From Brachyhypopomus gauderio (Eukaryota; Chordata; Actinopteri; Gymnotiformes; Hypopomidae): DNA of 64,000 nucleotides. The notes under the pieces are model-generated. The model was given only the letters and a program-made list of their open reading frames with translations, did not search any database and had not been told where the DNA came from. Position numbers and translations under genes: made by a program. Where the stretch lies: assembly GCF_052324685.1 (NCBI RefSeq), contig NC_135222.1:6859414-6923413 (forward strand), given 5' to 3'. Below are positions 37,501 to 52,253 of the stretch, one piece after another. The first letter of the stretch is position 1. The number at the start of each line of letters is the position of its first letter.

Positions 37501-39182
37501 TAGCATCTTTTTTGTTATCACTTGTTTGTTCTGTTCTCTTTCGATCTCTTCCCTCACAAGGCAGTTTGTTCCTAAAACACGAGTGCTTCTGTGGTTTCTG
37601 CCGTTTGTGTGTTGAGGGGACCAGGAAGCCAAAAAGCTGCAGCATTCCCGCCAGCACTAACGGCTGGAGCGCTAGTGACCCTGCCGAGGCACCTCAGGCA
37701 GGAGCACATGCTGCATCTTTTTGTGCTTTAATGAAAGAGTATTTACCATTTTCAGAATGCATGCTTTTGGAAATTTTGCTTCTGTTTTTGCATGTCATGA
37801 GGGAAGCTTTTAAACTTTGGTTAATAGTCAAGACTCCTGATTTTTTTCCATTTTGTAGAAGAGCCTTAATTTTCACCCAACCTTTTGCCCTTGAGCTAGC
37901 TTATTATTTTTTTCAGCGAGTTTCATTTTCTTGAGTCTGTTATTCATATATAAAGGCCACACACAAGCCCGTTTCTCTTCCAGTCTGCAAAAGTGTCCAC
38001 ACGTACCCTTCCCCTGTCCTCTCGGTTAGCGTTTTCACTTTGACAAATATCCTAAACCCTGTCCTTATCACTAGAATTACTGAAGGCCTTTGTCTTAGAC
38101 CTGTACCTAGGTCATGGAAATGGAGGACATGTCCACCTTTTTAATAGTTAACGTAGGCTAGCTAAGATTTCATTGACTTATTTCGGTAGCTCTTCGTGTA
38201 CTTCTGTGAAGCCGCACTCATTTGATGGAGTGTCTTGATTGTGACCTGAAGTTTTTTGTAGGGCTCAGATGTGTTAACATGGTTGTAAATGTGTTTTTAC
38301 ATTTCTAGTCTGATTTATGAGCTTTCCTCTTCTGTCTAGGTGTTTATGGTGATGTGATAAGAGTGAAAATTATGTTCAACAAAAAGGAGAATGCCTTGGT
38401 TCAGATGGCCGATGCCACGCAGGCCCAGCTAGGTAACAGCCCAACCTTGGTTATTAACACTATTACATTTCACATGTTTGATTCTTTTAACAACACATTT
38501 CTCATGATGTATAATCAAATATTTCATATCTTAATTTCTCTTTTCATAGCCATGAGCCATTTGAATGGACAGAAGCTGTATGGGAGGGCACTGCGCATCA
38601 CATTATCCAAACACACGACTGTTCAGCTGCCCCGTGAGGGCCACGAGGACCAAGGGCTCACCAAAGATTACAGTAACTCTCCCCTTCACCGCTTTAAGAA
38701 GCCTGGCTCCAAAAACTACTCCAACATCTTTCCTCCCTCCTCAACACTGCACCTCTCCAACATCCCGTGAGCAAAAACTGTTCCTCTCGCTTTAGGTTAT
38801 GTTGAATTTAGTTGAGATAAAGAGAAAAAACAACGATGCAGTGTACTTGTATTTGATTGGTTGCGATTCTGTCTCTGACAGGCCTTTAGTTGTTGAAGAT
38901 GATCTTAAGATGCTGTTTGCCAGTTCTGGTTCTCTGGTCAAGAACTTTAAGTTCTTTCAGTAAGTTCCTGACAATTTTCTCATACTTGGTTCATACTTTC
39001 CTTAATATTCATGCCTTTCGTTGCTTTCTAATGCATGTCACCTTTTCAGGAAGGACAGAAAGATGGCCTTGATTCAGATGGGATCAGTGGAGGAAGCGAT
39101 TGAATCCCTTATCGAGTTCCACAACCATGATCTTGGAGAGAACCATCATCTTCGTGTGTCTTTCTCAAAATCCACCATTTGA
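28427..39182 (+). CDS. ptbp1: Polypyrimidine tract-binding protein 1, 16 coding exons, 563 aa
   Basis: PTBP1 (hnRNP I) binds UCUU/CU-rich RNA through four RRMs and represses alternative exons. Exons: 28427-28434, 29073-29123, 30188-30218, 33266-33326, 33416-33588, 33901-34044, 34844-34999, 35159-35269, 35522-35699, 35815-35895, 36006-36148, 37455-37488, 38340-38432, 38550-38766, 38882-38959, 39050-39182. All are GT-AG and all phases agree. The N-terminus has MDG, then [18 protein letters not shown] and KKFKG, which match the bipartite nuclear localisation region. RRM1 is about 71-150 ([26 protein letters not shown]). RRM2 is about 187-262 ([20 protein letters not shown]). RRM3 is about 369-443 ([28 protein letters not shown]). 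RRM4 is about 486-562, ending VSFSKSTI. The linker has an alanine run. PTBP1 rather than PTBP2/3 is chosen from sequence and the palm-misp neighbourhood. Without exon 2 the product is 546 aa. Confidence 0.98.
29073..29123 (+). other. ptbp1: ptbp1 exon 2, probable 17-codon cassette
   Basis: Flanked by CTGTACAG and GTAAGT. Both ends have the same phase, so the 51 nt ([16 protein letters not shown] plus a split codon) can be included or skipped without changing the frame. The human PTBP1 protein I know goes directly from MDG to the VPDIAVGTK segment. Confidence 0.7.
30219..33265 (+). other. ptbp1: ptbp1 intron 3
   Basis: Intron of about 3 kb. It holds a poly-T run at 32660-32686 and otherwise moderately T-rich sequence. 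No further splice-bounded coding block was found. Confidence 0.75.
34487..34539. repeat. (TC)n(AC)n compound microsatellite in ptbp1 intron 6
   Basis: A short CT run passes directly into about 19 AC units. In the transcript this is a CU-rich stretch of the kind PTB binds. Confidence 0.9.
35815..35895 (+). other. ptbp1: ptbp1 linker exon equivalent to mammalian exon 9
   Basis: 81 nt, phase 1 at both ends, encoding [20 protein letters not shown] and following residues of the RRM2-RRM3 linker. Its position and sequence correspond to the exon that mammals partly skip to make weaker-repressor isoforms. The short preceding intron contains a C-run at 35708-35724. Confidence 0.8.
37035..37600 (+). 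promoter_or_regulatory. ptbp1: CU-rich autoregulatory zone around the 34-nt ptbp1 exon
   Basis: From 37035 to 37454 the sense strand is dominated by UUCU, CCUCUUUCUC, CUUCCUCCCUCC and UCUU-like runs, with a CA repeat in the middle. CUUUUUUGUUAUCACUUG and UCUCUUUCGAUCUCUUCC continue after the exon to about 37556. These are PTB-type sites on both sides of exon 37455-37488. Skipping that exon shifts the frame and gives a stop at 38355-38357. Confidence 0.8.
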
Positions 39183-40854
39183 GGAGACTATTGTCTCTGA
39201 GGGACTGAGTCTGGAATAACCAGTCACTTGCAAACATGGAGGGATGACTTCACTTTAAGGAGCCTCAACCACAGTACACTTCCAGCATTCCTATAGTGTA
39301 TTTATGAAGAATATGTAGTGGTTCATATGACATTTTAAAGGGGTTTTGTGTGTGGGAGTGTGAGGACTATCAACTATCTATTGATGCTCCTCTTAATTTT
39401 TGCTTCTCGCTGTGTTTTGTTTGGTCAGTTTGGTGGACTCCTGCCTCTCATGGCATTCACACCTTTTAAGTACTTTTCCAGAGGTACTACCTGTGCCTTA
39501 CTTTCAAATCTTACTGCTACTTCTGAGACCATAAAAATTGTCTATTGCCTTAAACCGACATTGACAGTGCTATAGTCTACAATCTGTGTACTCTCGTGTA
39601 ATTTACTTTTGATTTTGTTTCTTAACAGCTATAGGGCATTGTGGGAAGTTGTTCCCTACCCCCCCCACCTTGCTTGGAGCTACACCCTGTAAATCCATAT
39701 CTTTACTATACCCCCAGTTGGTTTGCTCAAGTCTTATCATGTATACTGTATCTATAGATCTAGATATAGAATGTTTACATTCCCTTTTTTATTTAATGCA
39801 ATCATGTGTACAAATTCACCATTTATTGTGTATTTGAGTTTTCATACTGTTGGCCATAGCATGCTGGCCCCTGCTCAGTGGCTCCACTGCTACTGTGCCT
39901 ATGCTATTTCTGTATCTTACATAGACCTTAAGTATTGACTTCATATATTGTGATGTTTTATAACTATTCTACTATAATTCCCCAATATATTTTGTGTATT
40001 CTTGTACCTTTTCTGTGTACACTACAGCTCAAAACCAAAGGTTTTATTCTGCTTAAGGAGATGTGTATTCTTCACACATACTTTCCAAAATGTCCATTAG
40101 AACTTGGTTTGTTTTTAAAGTGACCTTCAGTTTAAAAAAATGAAAAGGAGAAAAAAAATTGTATGCTGGGAATCTCCTACTGTTGGATTCCTACCAGTCA
40201 GTATGTGTTTCTTTCTTTCTGCTCTCTATCGTAATTTGTGTTTTTTAGATGAGTTGTTGTTTAATTTTAGCCATATCCACTTTGTTTTTCTTATTGTTTT
40301 AAAGATCAGGAGAGGACCTCTGGGCTGAAGTCCTTGGCCTAGTTTGGCGTTTAGCTCCGTGTTTTTCCACAGTCCTCAGGGCCCACCTGATGGGGCCACA
40401 GCTTTACTCTGTCCACGTTCCCAACACCATTAGGTTAGAGCAAAACTGTGGAGGCCATGGCTGAGAAATCCCTGGTTGAGTTGACGTCACACAGATTGAG
40501 CCTCTCCACATGATGCTGTGTAGAGACACACTTTAGTTCCTTTTATTTAAAGGCCGACATTTTGGAATTTATTTTTGGTTCACTTTTAAAGTTTTCTTTA
40601 AGGTAGCTTTTATCAAACTGCATGAAACCATGCCTGAAAAGAGGAATTGGCCTTTTACATTTTAGACAAAGATTTAGAATTTTGACATTTTTGAAGGGGG
40701 TGGGGTGGGACTTGCTAAACCTTAAGTGCTGTAAAGTTAAACTGCACAGTGGCGGTGTTTTTAGACAGTCATATTCCAGTTTTGTGAAAACGGCAGGACC
40801 TTTTATTATGCACCCCTTGCACAGCATTTGAACAACCTCAGTACACATCAGCCT

Positions 40855-40892
<38 letters not shown>

Positions 40893-41260
40893 AGTGCTTT
40901 CCTTTCCTTCAGGGGGATAAAATGAGGTGTAAATAATATTTTTGTACCACAATGATAAAAAAAAGCAATAGTTTGGTTTTTATATATATCTGAAAGCAGA
41001 TGTATATTTTGATTACAGCTATAGACCATGAGCATGCAAAAATGTTGCATTTATGAAAAGTAGAATTACACTGTTTTCCAAAAACTCATGTTTCCTGTCA
41101 TTACTCAATATGGATGGTGTACTTTTGTTACATTGTCTTCATTAAACATTTGTTTACTCTGATCACTCCAGTTCTGTCCATAATTTAAAAATAAATATTA
41201 GTTCCATGTACATGATGAATGACAGCAAAATATATTGCAGTAAGCTATGATTCATAGTAT
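39183..41260 (+). other. ptbp1: ptbp1 3' UTR
   Basis: A long non-coding tail, T-rich, with a poly-T run at 40858-40888. Candidate polyadenylation hexamers are ATTAAA 41141-41146 and AATAAA 41190-41195, about 2 kb after the stop. Small open frames here are not bounded by splice sites. Confidence 0.65.
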
Positions 41261-41268
41261 GTCTAGCA

Positions 41269-41820
41269 CAGGGGTGTCAACATATGGCCCACCGGGGGGT
41301 TCAGTCCAGCCCGTGGAATAAACCTACATTATTATAGAAGAATACATTTTATTTTTAATCTATATTCCTATATTGTCTACTAAGGGTGTGTTTTAGTCAG
41401 TTCTATCATATTACCCACTTTTTCTGTTTGCCCTTAAATGAAATGTCTTTGTCAAAAAAGAAAAAGGTGGATACAGAGTCAGATTTTTCAAGAAAAATTG
41501 AAAGATCATGTGTTCAGATGATCACATTGCTTCCCAGATGTGGAAAATGTCACTGTGATCAGTTATGCATAATGTACTTGAATAAATGTTTAACTGAGTA
41601 AAAGTTGTAGAAATTGCATATATATTTTTCTTAAAAAGTAAAAGTAGAAAGTTCATTTAAAGATTTTTTATAATTTACTTCTTTGCACTAATACAAAGAA
41701 AAAAAAAGTGGACTTATTGTTAGTTCCATGTAATTTTGGAATGAGTGTACTGGTCTGGCCGCCTTGAGATCCGATTAAGTTGTATGCGGCCCCCAGACCA
41801 AAATGAGTTTGACACTCCTG
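41269..41820. mobile_element. Non-autonomous hAT element, 552 bp
   Basis: A perfect 8-bp duplication GTCTAGCA (41261-41268 and 41821-41828) flanks ends CAGGGGTGTCAA and, as reverse complement, CAGGAGTGTCAAACTCATTT. This is the widespread vertebrate hAT terminus. No transposase remains. The interior is AT-rich. Confidence 0.92.
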
Positions 41821-41828
41821 GTCTAGCA

Positions 41829-42749
41829 CACACGGATTCATGTTCACACCCTTCTATTTTGGGGCTTTACTTCTCATGAGTAGTTTGCTTTTATACATGC
41901 AATTCAGCATTTAATTCTAAATGCATCCAAACCATGTATGTTTGTACATAACTGATGACAGACACTGGTAGTTTTAGGCAGCTGATTACAAAAAGACCAG
42001 ATTCTTGAAGACTTGATGTAGTTAAGTCAAAATATCATTGATGAATATTACAAGGAATTACACCAGATTATTTCCCTACTTATATTATAATGATTACGCA
42101 AGAGACAACCGACTAGACTGAAAGTTTCACTTAGATGTAAAAAAGGCATATAAAATATGTAGGCCTACTTACGTTTTGTGTTTATGGTTTGTGTCACTGA
42201 TCCAAGGATAGAGGCACAATCTGTTGTAAAATTGCAAATATTCACTGTGTTAGCGCCCCCTTGAGGCCATTTCCACAAAAAAATCTTTTAAAAGTTAAAA
42301 CTAAATGTACCTAAAAACAACATAAAAATATTTAGTTTCAGGCTGAATATAATTTTAAGACCAATTTTGACACAACTGGATGAACATAATTTATGTTGAC
42401 TATCAGTGGATTCATTTTTAGAAATCTAGAACGAATTTTGAGTATGTAATGTACGGTACAGAAGTTACAGGCCAAAACATTTAACGCTGCGCCACTTTGC
42501 TGACGGGGGTATCAGTACTTTCCTACATACTGCACAAGCTTGGCGTCTGATGCTTTCTTTGCTCCTTTAAATTAGTGTTAATCCAAATAGCACCTGACAA
42601 AAATGTATTCGCATTTGAACTAAACAGGGATTGGTTATGGCATTGTTTATGAACGTGAATAACGTTTAATTTAATTTCTGAATTGCGGCCCCTTATTATT
42701 CGTGCTTGCTTACGCAACAAAATTATGTCACTTCCTATCAAGACGAACG
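41829..42749. other. Intergenic ptbp1-fam174c
   Basis: AT-rich, no coding block or recognised repeat. Confidence 0.5.
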
Positions 42750-42898
42750 TATTAGAGTTACGTCATCAAAACACAGGAACAGGAAGTAACTTAGAAACGA
42801 GTTAGGTAGCTAGCTGACTAGCTAACTGAACGGTTTCTCTAAAAACCCTGAAAAGTGACACGCTTTTAAAATATCTGTCTGGGAAATAAGTCCTCGCA
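42750..42898 (+). promoter_or_regulatory. fam174c: fam174c promoter/5' UTR
   Basis: A CRE/ATF-like TTACGTCATC (42758-42767) and an ETS-like AGGAAGT (42781-42787) lie 110-140 bases before the start codon, in a TATA-less region. Confidence 0.55.
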
Positions 42899-43794
42899 AT
42901 GAAACTTCTAGCTTTACTTTCAGTATATTTCTTGCTGGCAGTTTCGTTGGCTGGAAAGCCCGTTACGTCTCCGGGTATCGCTTCTAACAAAACGACGAAG
43001 CCCGAGAACATTTCGAGCAGCGGCGCTCACACGACCCCGGGCTCTACTAGAGGTAAGGGGATGGGCCAGGTTGTGGACAGCTCTATGCTCAAGAGGACTC
43101 TGTATGTCATCATCGGCGTCACCATCATCGTAGTGCTTTATTTCCTCGTTCGAGCAGTCCGGTAAGTAGCTGGCCAGCCGACCTCGTTTACAGTCCCCAT
43201 GTTGGTGAACTTTGAGAACTTGGTGGATCAACACAAACATTGGCGCGTCCTTCCATCCGTATGTCCTTCTGCCTGATCTTATTCAATTAACCTTTCACGA
43301 TTGTGTCACTTTAGCCTGAAGAAAACGACAGTACACAGGAAAAAATATGGACTTTTGTCAAATTACGACGACACCGTAGAAATGGCACATCTGGAAAGCG
43401 ACGAAGAGGACACGACTGTGTATGAGGCGAAACCCTTGAGAAGGTGAGACAGACGTGCCAGACAAACGAGGCTTGTGCATGTAAGCACAGAGGTGGATAT
43501 TCCAACTTCAGAAGGTAAAACTCCTTCCCAGGATTTTACTCAAGCTTGCTGGATTTTTTAATTGGTGCAAGCCAGGTAAAATTAGTGGAATCAACACAAT
43601 CCAAGAAGCCTGAGCAAAATCGTGGTGAGGACTTTTACTTTCTGAACCTGTAATGTCAACCTCTGTGCAAGCACTTGTCCTGCCACTCAACCATGTTTAA
43701 ACTTTGGACCAAGGCTACTTAAAATAATTGTAGCGTATGATGTTGACAATCGTGAAGTTTTGCTGAACTGTCTAATGTGTGTTTTATCAGATGA
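42899..43794 (+). CDS. fam174c: FAM174C-like single-pass membrane protein, 131 aa
   Basis: Exons are 42899-43161, 43315-43443 and the last four coding bases at 43791-43794. The start ATG opens a signal peptide (MKLLALLSVYFLLAVSLAG), followed by a Ser/Thr/Asn-rich lumenal region with N-glycosylation sites NKT and NIS. A single TM helix, TLYVIIGVTIIVVLYFLVRA, comes next, then a short basic-to-acidic tail with RKKYGLLSNYDD, MAHLESDEED and VYEAKPLRR. The RLKK...YGLL...EMA.L.SDEE tail pattern fits FAM174C better than FAM174A or B. FAM174A-type proteins are Golgi/plasma-membrane proteins of poorly known role, so function here is not asserted. The family's three-exon layout is kept. The terminal Arg-stop is the same with or without splicing of the last intron. 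Confidence 0.93.
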
Positions 43795-43936
43795 ACCTGG
43801 AATGCCACAGCAACGATGAATGTACAGAAGACAGTCCATCTTCAATAAACATCCATATTCGATCAATATTTCAGTCATCTTCGCCGTGCTGTGAGCGACC
43901 AGAGAGGAGAGGCTGGATATTATCAACTATTTCAGC

Positions 43937-43942
43937 AATAAA
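43937..43942 (+). terminator. fam174c: fam174c polyadenylation signal
   Basis: AATAAA about 140 bases after the stop in exon 3. Later hexamers near 45050 and 45516 are alternatives. Confidence 0.5.
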
Positions 43943-46911
<2,969 letters not shown>

Positions 46912-49725
46912 ATGTGTGTATGTCGGTAATGTTTTGGACTACCACTGCATATTTATCCACCATTTTGAGTAACTGTTGCTTGTTGCAATCCTTTACATGA
47001 TTTTTCCAATAGTAACTGAAACATTCCACTCCAGAGGTCTACATTACAAAAGACGCCCCTCTACTCCATGAGCAGATTTGCCTTCAGTATTTTGTGTTCA
47101 GTATTTTGCTGCATTTCAAAAAGCTTGGAGAGGCAACCCAGAAATGGAAGGAAGGCCAGACCCGCCCTGCTGGTGCTGAGAGAAACACGACTCCAGTACC
47201 GCCCTCACTCACAACCGCCCTGGAAACGCCCTGACACAGCCACACACATTAAAAAGACCCTTCCAGGAGAGAGAGATTCATTCATTTTTTATTTTTTTAT
47301 TATTGTTTTTTTTAAGTCTTCTTACTGATAAGGTGTGCTCCAGCTGTGTGTATCCTGCCTTTCAAACCCGAGTGAGAGCTTGAGTGTTGTTGATGATTCT
47401 TATTTTCTCCGCCTCGATTCAGCAGTCTGCCAGGTTCCTGGTGTAAAGCCAGGGGTGTGCAGCTGCTCCGTGCTACCTTTCGGATGCTATTCAGCAGATA
47501 AAAAAGTTCCCCTTTGTGCCCTTTTGTACGACTCTCTGAAATCTGGAGGCCGGTGTGGAGATTTGCGTGCCTCCCTGTAGAGATCCTCTGGCTGTCTTCA
47601 GCCATTTGTACAGTGTGTGAGCGGTTTGCGTAAAATAATGGCCTCTCCTGACTTTCAATAGTGACAAGAGCTTTGCATTATGTTCCGCTGCACTGGGAAA
47701 ATCAGCCTTCCCTAGGGCCTACAACCAGCTTAAGGTTCCTCGCTGCTCCTTGAGCAACGGCCAGAGGCAAGAGGAAACAAAATTAGATGCTCAAGTCACT
47801 ACTGAAAGAAAGTTCAAGTGCACAGGGAGGGAAGGTGAAACAGAATGTTTACACTGTACATCCAACTGGTGAGTTAAATATTCAGTCAAATCTAAAAATA
47901 GTTAGTTAATGCTGTCAGTCAAATCTAGGATTATTTGATAGCTAGTTTGGCAGCTACAGTGCATCGATTGTTCTGTAAAGGAACCTTTGGTCCTTGCTGT
48001 GTCATGCTTGGTTTTAGATGGGGTTTGGATTTGAGGGTGTTATGGAGGCAGAGACAGCAATCCAAGTTTAGCCCAGGCATGGATCTGTGGTTTGATCTCA
48101 ACAGGCATAACAGATTCAATCAAGATGGGCACAACAGACCGGCCAGCATGCGCACAAGCAGAACCCAGGATGGTCCAAGATGTAAAAAAGGGGGATTATT
48201 ATTAATTTTTTATTTATGTTTCATTCTCTTGTTTTGCATTGCTTTTTCTTCTGTGCCTTTTAAAGCTGGGTCTTACTGTCCTGTCGTTGACTCACAATCC
48301 TCCTCTCTCTCTCTCTCTCTCTCTCTTCTTTCTTTCTCTCCCTCTCCCTCTCTCTCTTTCAAAGTCACTAGAGAACTTTCCTCCTGACCTTGCTGGATGT
48401 TGGATTGCCAGGGCTGCCTCTGCTTGACGGAGTGCCACAGGGGGACATAATAAACTGTGCCCTTTTCATCCAGGACACAAAGGCTGTGAGCAGAAGACTC
48501 TGGGCCTCAAAGGAAGTGACAGAACAAAAGACCCGAGACCAATAGATCCACCGAGTGGCAAAGAAGCCCGTATCTCTCTCCGTCCCTCCTTCCTCTTTTC
48601 TCTCATTCACACATACATAATCACAAATAGTCTAATAAACAAAGGTGAGTAACTGACGAAGTTCACTGGGAATTGTCACTGTCGAGCGAAATCGTGTGAA
48701 GGTTTGCACCCTGAAGGTTTGTGAGGTTAGATAAGATAATATTCTTATCTTAAATTCAGAACTGTTGAATGGTAGACTGTCAGCTGAACAGTACAGCAGC
48801 ACCTGTAGGCATGCTCCCTTCTTCAAATGTGTAGTCAGAGATCACCATCGCCATCTCGAGCCATGTTTAAAACCCTCTAATCTTATCATTCACACTCATT
48901 CAAACAATGGGGTCATTACCATTATTTTGGTAGGACACTTGGATCTTGAAAATGAGGCAACTGAAAGATGAAAGCTTGGAGAATTATTGGGACAGCACCC
49001 TAAAATTAATGTTCTTCATCACTCATGCCCGACTCTTAATTAGCTCACCTTTCTATTAATTATCATAACGATACTTCTTCTCTCCATCTATACTGAACAT
49101 GGATTTGACCTCTAGTGCATATCCTTGCTAACTTTTGAATTAATGAGAGGTATTTATCACCAAATAGCAATACTGTAAATAATCCTAATACTACTAATAA
49201 AGCATAATACTTCTGGAGATGAGCTGCAAATCTGCAAAGGGAGACTTTGTTGACTCCTTGAGATTGTAGACATGAGTGTCCGGCTGCATGAAGCCAGATT
49301 ATTGTAGTTTAAAATGAACTGCACATCAAGGTTTGAGGACACGTAAGGAAAGCTTTATCACCAGTGAGGTTGACTGGATCAAAGAGTTCACTCCCGTGAT
49401 CTTGCTCTCTCGCTTCAGAGTTAAAAAAGGAAAGTGGAAGAGGATAATACAGAGGAAGTGAGGCGTTTTCACAGCAGCAGATCTTATGGAAATGAGATGG
49501 AGCGATAGATACGGGGGAGAAACGGAAGCGAGCCGCTCCTCTCCTCACAGCCGTCTCCTCACCGTCCTCACCTCGGGGCTCCGCGGCTTTGCATTTTCGC
49601 CCGTGACACGCCGGTGAACAAAGCTGGATTGTGGGAAAGTGCTGGAATGCCAGCTCGGTCACACACAGCAGTCAAGCGGCGAGCAGTTTCCACCCAAGTC
49701 ATTTTTGGACTGCATTGCCCCCATA

Positions 49726-49756
<31 letters not shown>

Positions 49757-50027
49757 ACACACACCCCAACACCCACCCTCCCTTTTTTCCGGCCTAATCC
49801 CGCGCTCGCCTTCCTTCTCCTCTCCACTGCTTTTCCCAGCCCCCCTTCGGGCCTCTCTGTCCCGCCTGTCACGGCGAGACGGCTCCCAAACGCTGCCCCC
49901 TCCTCCCGTAAGACTGACGGACAGTTCAGAGGAGAGGGGAGACACAGCCCCACTCAACAGTCCTTTTCAGGGAGGTGATTAAAGATTTCTCCTTTCTCTG
50001 TGGCTCCTTTGACTCCCTCTTTTCTAG
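46912..50027. other. Intergenic, no confident gene
   Basis: Contains an interrupted CT tract (48298-48362) and a C-run/CA tract (49724-49767). Long frames in 49568-50348 arise mainly from the C-run and low-complexity GC sequence. Confidence 0.45.
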
Positions 50028-50245
50028 CGTGCGTCTCTCTGGAACAAAAGCTGCAGCCAGTGTTTGGGAACATGCACCCTCCTCGGGAGTTCGAGGTGGG
50101 AGAATGTGTGTGTGCTGGAGACGGTGTGTGTGCTGGTCAGAGGGTGGGGTGGGGTTGGAGGGGAGGGGTTGTGGGGTTACTACTTGTGACCTTTCTCTTT
50201 TCTCAGGCCGCTGAGGATGAATATGATTCGGCCTACGCAGAATCT
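50028..50245 (+). other. Two candidate small exons of an unidentified gene
   Basis: Block A, 50028-50095, lies between TTTTCTAG and GTGGGA and reads CVSLEQKLQPVFGNMHPPRE plus FE. Block B, 50207-50245, lies between TTTTCTCAG and GTATGT and reads AAEDEYDSAYAES. Block A ends in phase 0 and B opens in phase 0, so they join in frame. I recognise no protein, and no further exons were found. They could be chance or an alternative 5' part of a gene lying beyond the window. Confidence 0.25.
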
Positions 50246-51775
50246 GTATGTTTGACCCTTGTGAAAGAGCTGAACTCATTGTGTGTTCACCCGGTCGACC
50301 TTCTGACCCCTTCAGCACTTTGCATGAATCTGTTTTGAGCCGATTCATTCCCAGCTTCTCTTCCGGCCCTCTGATCAGTGCACATGGGACAGTAGCTCTT
50401 CATGCTAATGTTGCCATCGTATAACTTTTCATTGTAATTTTACATATTATTTCAAGACATTACAGCTGTTTCTACACATTAAGAAATACCTACAAAGGCA
50501 AACATGTGACATTAAGAATAATAAAATATCTTTAAACAATAATAAGTAAAAAAAAATGCAAGTGCAAAAAAGACTTTAAATAAAAAGGCTTTTTATTAGA
50601 CTGCAATATTTGAATTATGTTATTTTGAGCATAACCAATAGAGGTTTTTGAAAGAGCTCTTGTGGGAAAGCAAAGCCCGTCTGGCTGTGTGTGCTACAGA
50701 TCGCTTTGGCTGCCTCTCATTTATCTACACCATCCTCTCTCTGAGGAAGGCTGCATCATGTCAAACCACCCCCCCCCCCCCCCCCCCCCCAACAAATAGA
50801 CCTGAAATAAATAAATCAATGCCTTTTAGACCATTACCTGTTTTTTTATATGGAAAGAGTGCCGCTTTACAGAAAATGAGGTATTAACCACATATCTTGG
50901 CAATATAAAACCTGTGCTAAATTTTAATTGTTAGGCCTTTGTAGACATTAATCCGTATAGATGAGGCATCTATAGGTAATCATCCATTTTGCCTACTGTT
51001 GAATATAGGTATTGCCAAACAGATACTGTAGAAAGAACAGATGTCTGACTAACTATATGTTAACATGAGAGACTTAATGTAGATGGATGTGAGAGTTAAT
51101 GTAGCAGACACTAAGAGAGAGGAATACGGATCCTCTACAATGCTAACTGTTTCCCTCACCATTGTCTGTAGTTTTATTACCAAGTTGTGGAAGGACGCAA
51201 GTTGTCATTGCCTGCTACACTCATGAAAACGCCAACTGCGTTCAAATCAGTTGCTCTTCATTTAGAGATTGCATCAAAAACAGGTAGCAAAATAGCCCAT
51301 TTAGTTTTATTTGCTGCCCCCTGATAGCTCTGTTCTGCCTATTGAGAATGGGACTCGAATGGAACTGTTGCTCTCACAGAGGTTGAACGTGTTGGAAAAG
51401 TTACATGAGATGGTAACAGTGTTGATTGGACTCCTGAGTCCGTAGGGGATTTGGTTCAGGTTCTGTTTCTTAGCACAGGTGCCAGACTGAATTCCCCCCA
51501 TGTGGAAGAGACCACACAGCTGGTGTCTGAAAAACACCTTGGTCTTTAGGATTAATAAAGCACTTCTTTCAGTCAGTAATTTCAAAGGAGAGATTCTGTC
51601 TGAAGTCTCAGAGGCCCAGGTTTCTCTGCTAATCTCAATTATTATGCTGTTCACTGTTAGGGTCTCATAAATTCGAAAGAAGACCTTGTGAGGGTTGTTT
51701 TGTATGCATGTTAAAAAAAACTCTTATTTTCTCCCTTCATTTTAGTGTTTGTCATACTAATCACCAATTCTTAGT

Positions 51776-51826
<51 letters not shown>

Positions 51827-52101
51827 CTGACGCTCAAAATAGAGCAATGCGTTACCGTGGCAATGCCAGATGTTGTGAGATTATATTTTACTTCTGATTG
51901 TTGTCTTTTATGTCACATAAAATTTAAGAAATGCAATTCATAGACCTTACTGAAATTATACTATTATACTAATAATTATATTTGCTGAGAGACGTCATTT
52001 CCTGTCTGGGTAACGTGCGCGGGAAATTGTGAGCGGAAAAGTGAAAGAGAAGGATAAGCGATGACTACTACTGGTTAAGCAGGCGCACACGTTTTCACTG
52101 T
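50246..52101. other. Intergenic, no gene seen
   Basis: Holds a 24-bp poly-C run (50767-50790) and a TG microsatellite (51780-51824). No coding block. Confidence 0.5.
51780..51824. repeat. (TG)n microsatellite
   Basis: An uninterrupted run of about 22 TG units. Confidence 0.95.
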
Positions 52102-52253
52102 ATCTACTCTGGTAATCAGACTGACGCGTCTTACTGATGTCCACAACCGTTTTATTTTGTCTTGTCCGTTTTCACGGTGTTCAGTAACTTGATACAGAAA
52201 ATAAAACGGTTGTGGACATCAGTAAGAAGCGTCAGTCTGATTACCAGAGTAGA

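Noticed and set aside
37218-37934. 238-aa plus-strand open frame
   Set aside because: Reads through the CU-rich intron and the 34-nt ptbp1 exon in the wrong frame; openness comes from the pyrimidine bias.
49568-49982. Overlapping 115-129-aa frames on both strands
   Set aside because: Driven by the C-run and CA repeat at 49724-49767, giving poly-Pro/His/Thr or Gly/Val/Cys.
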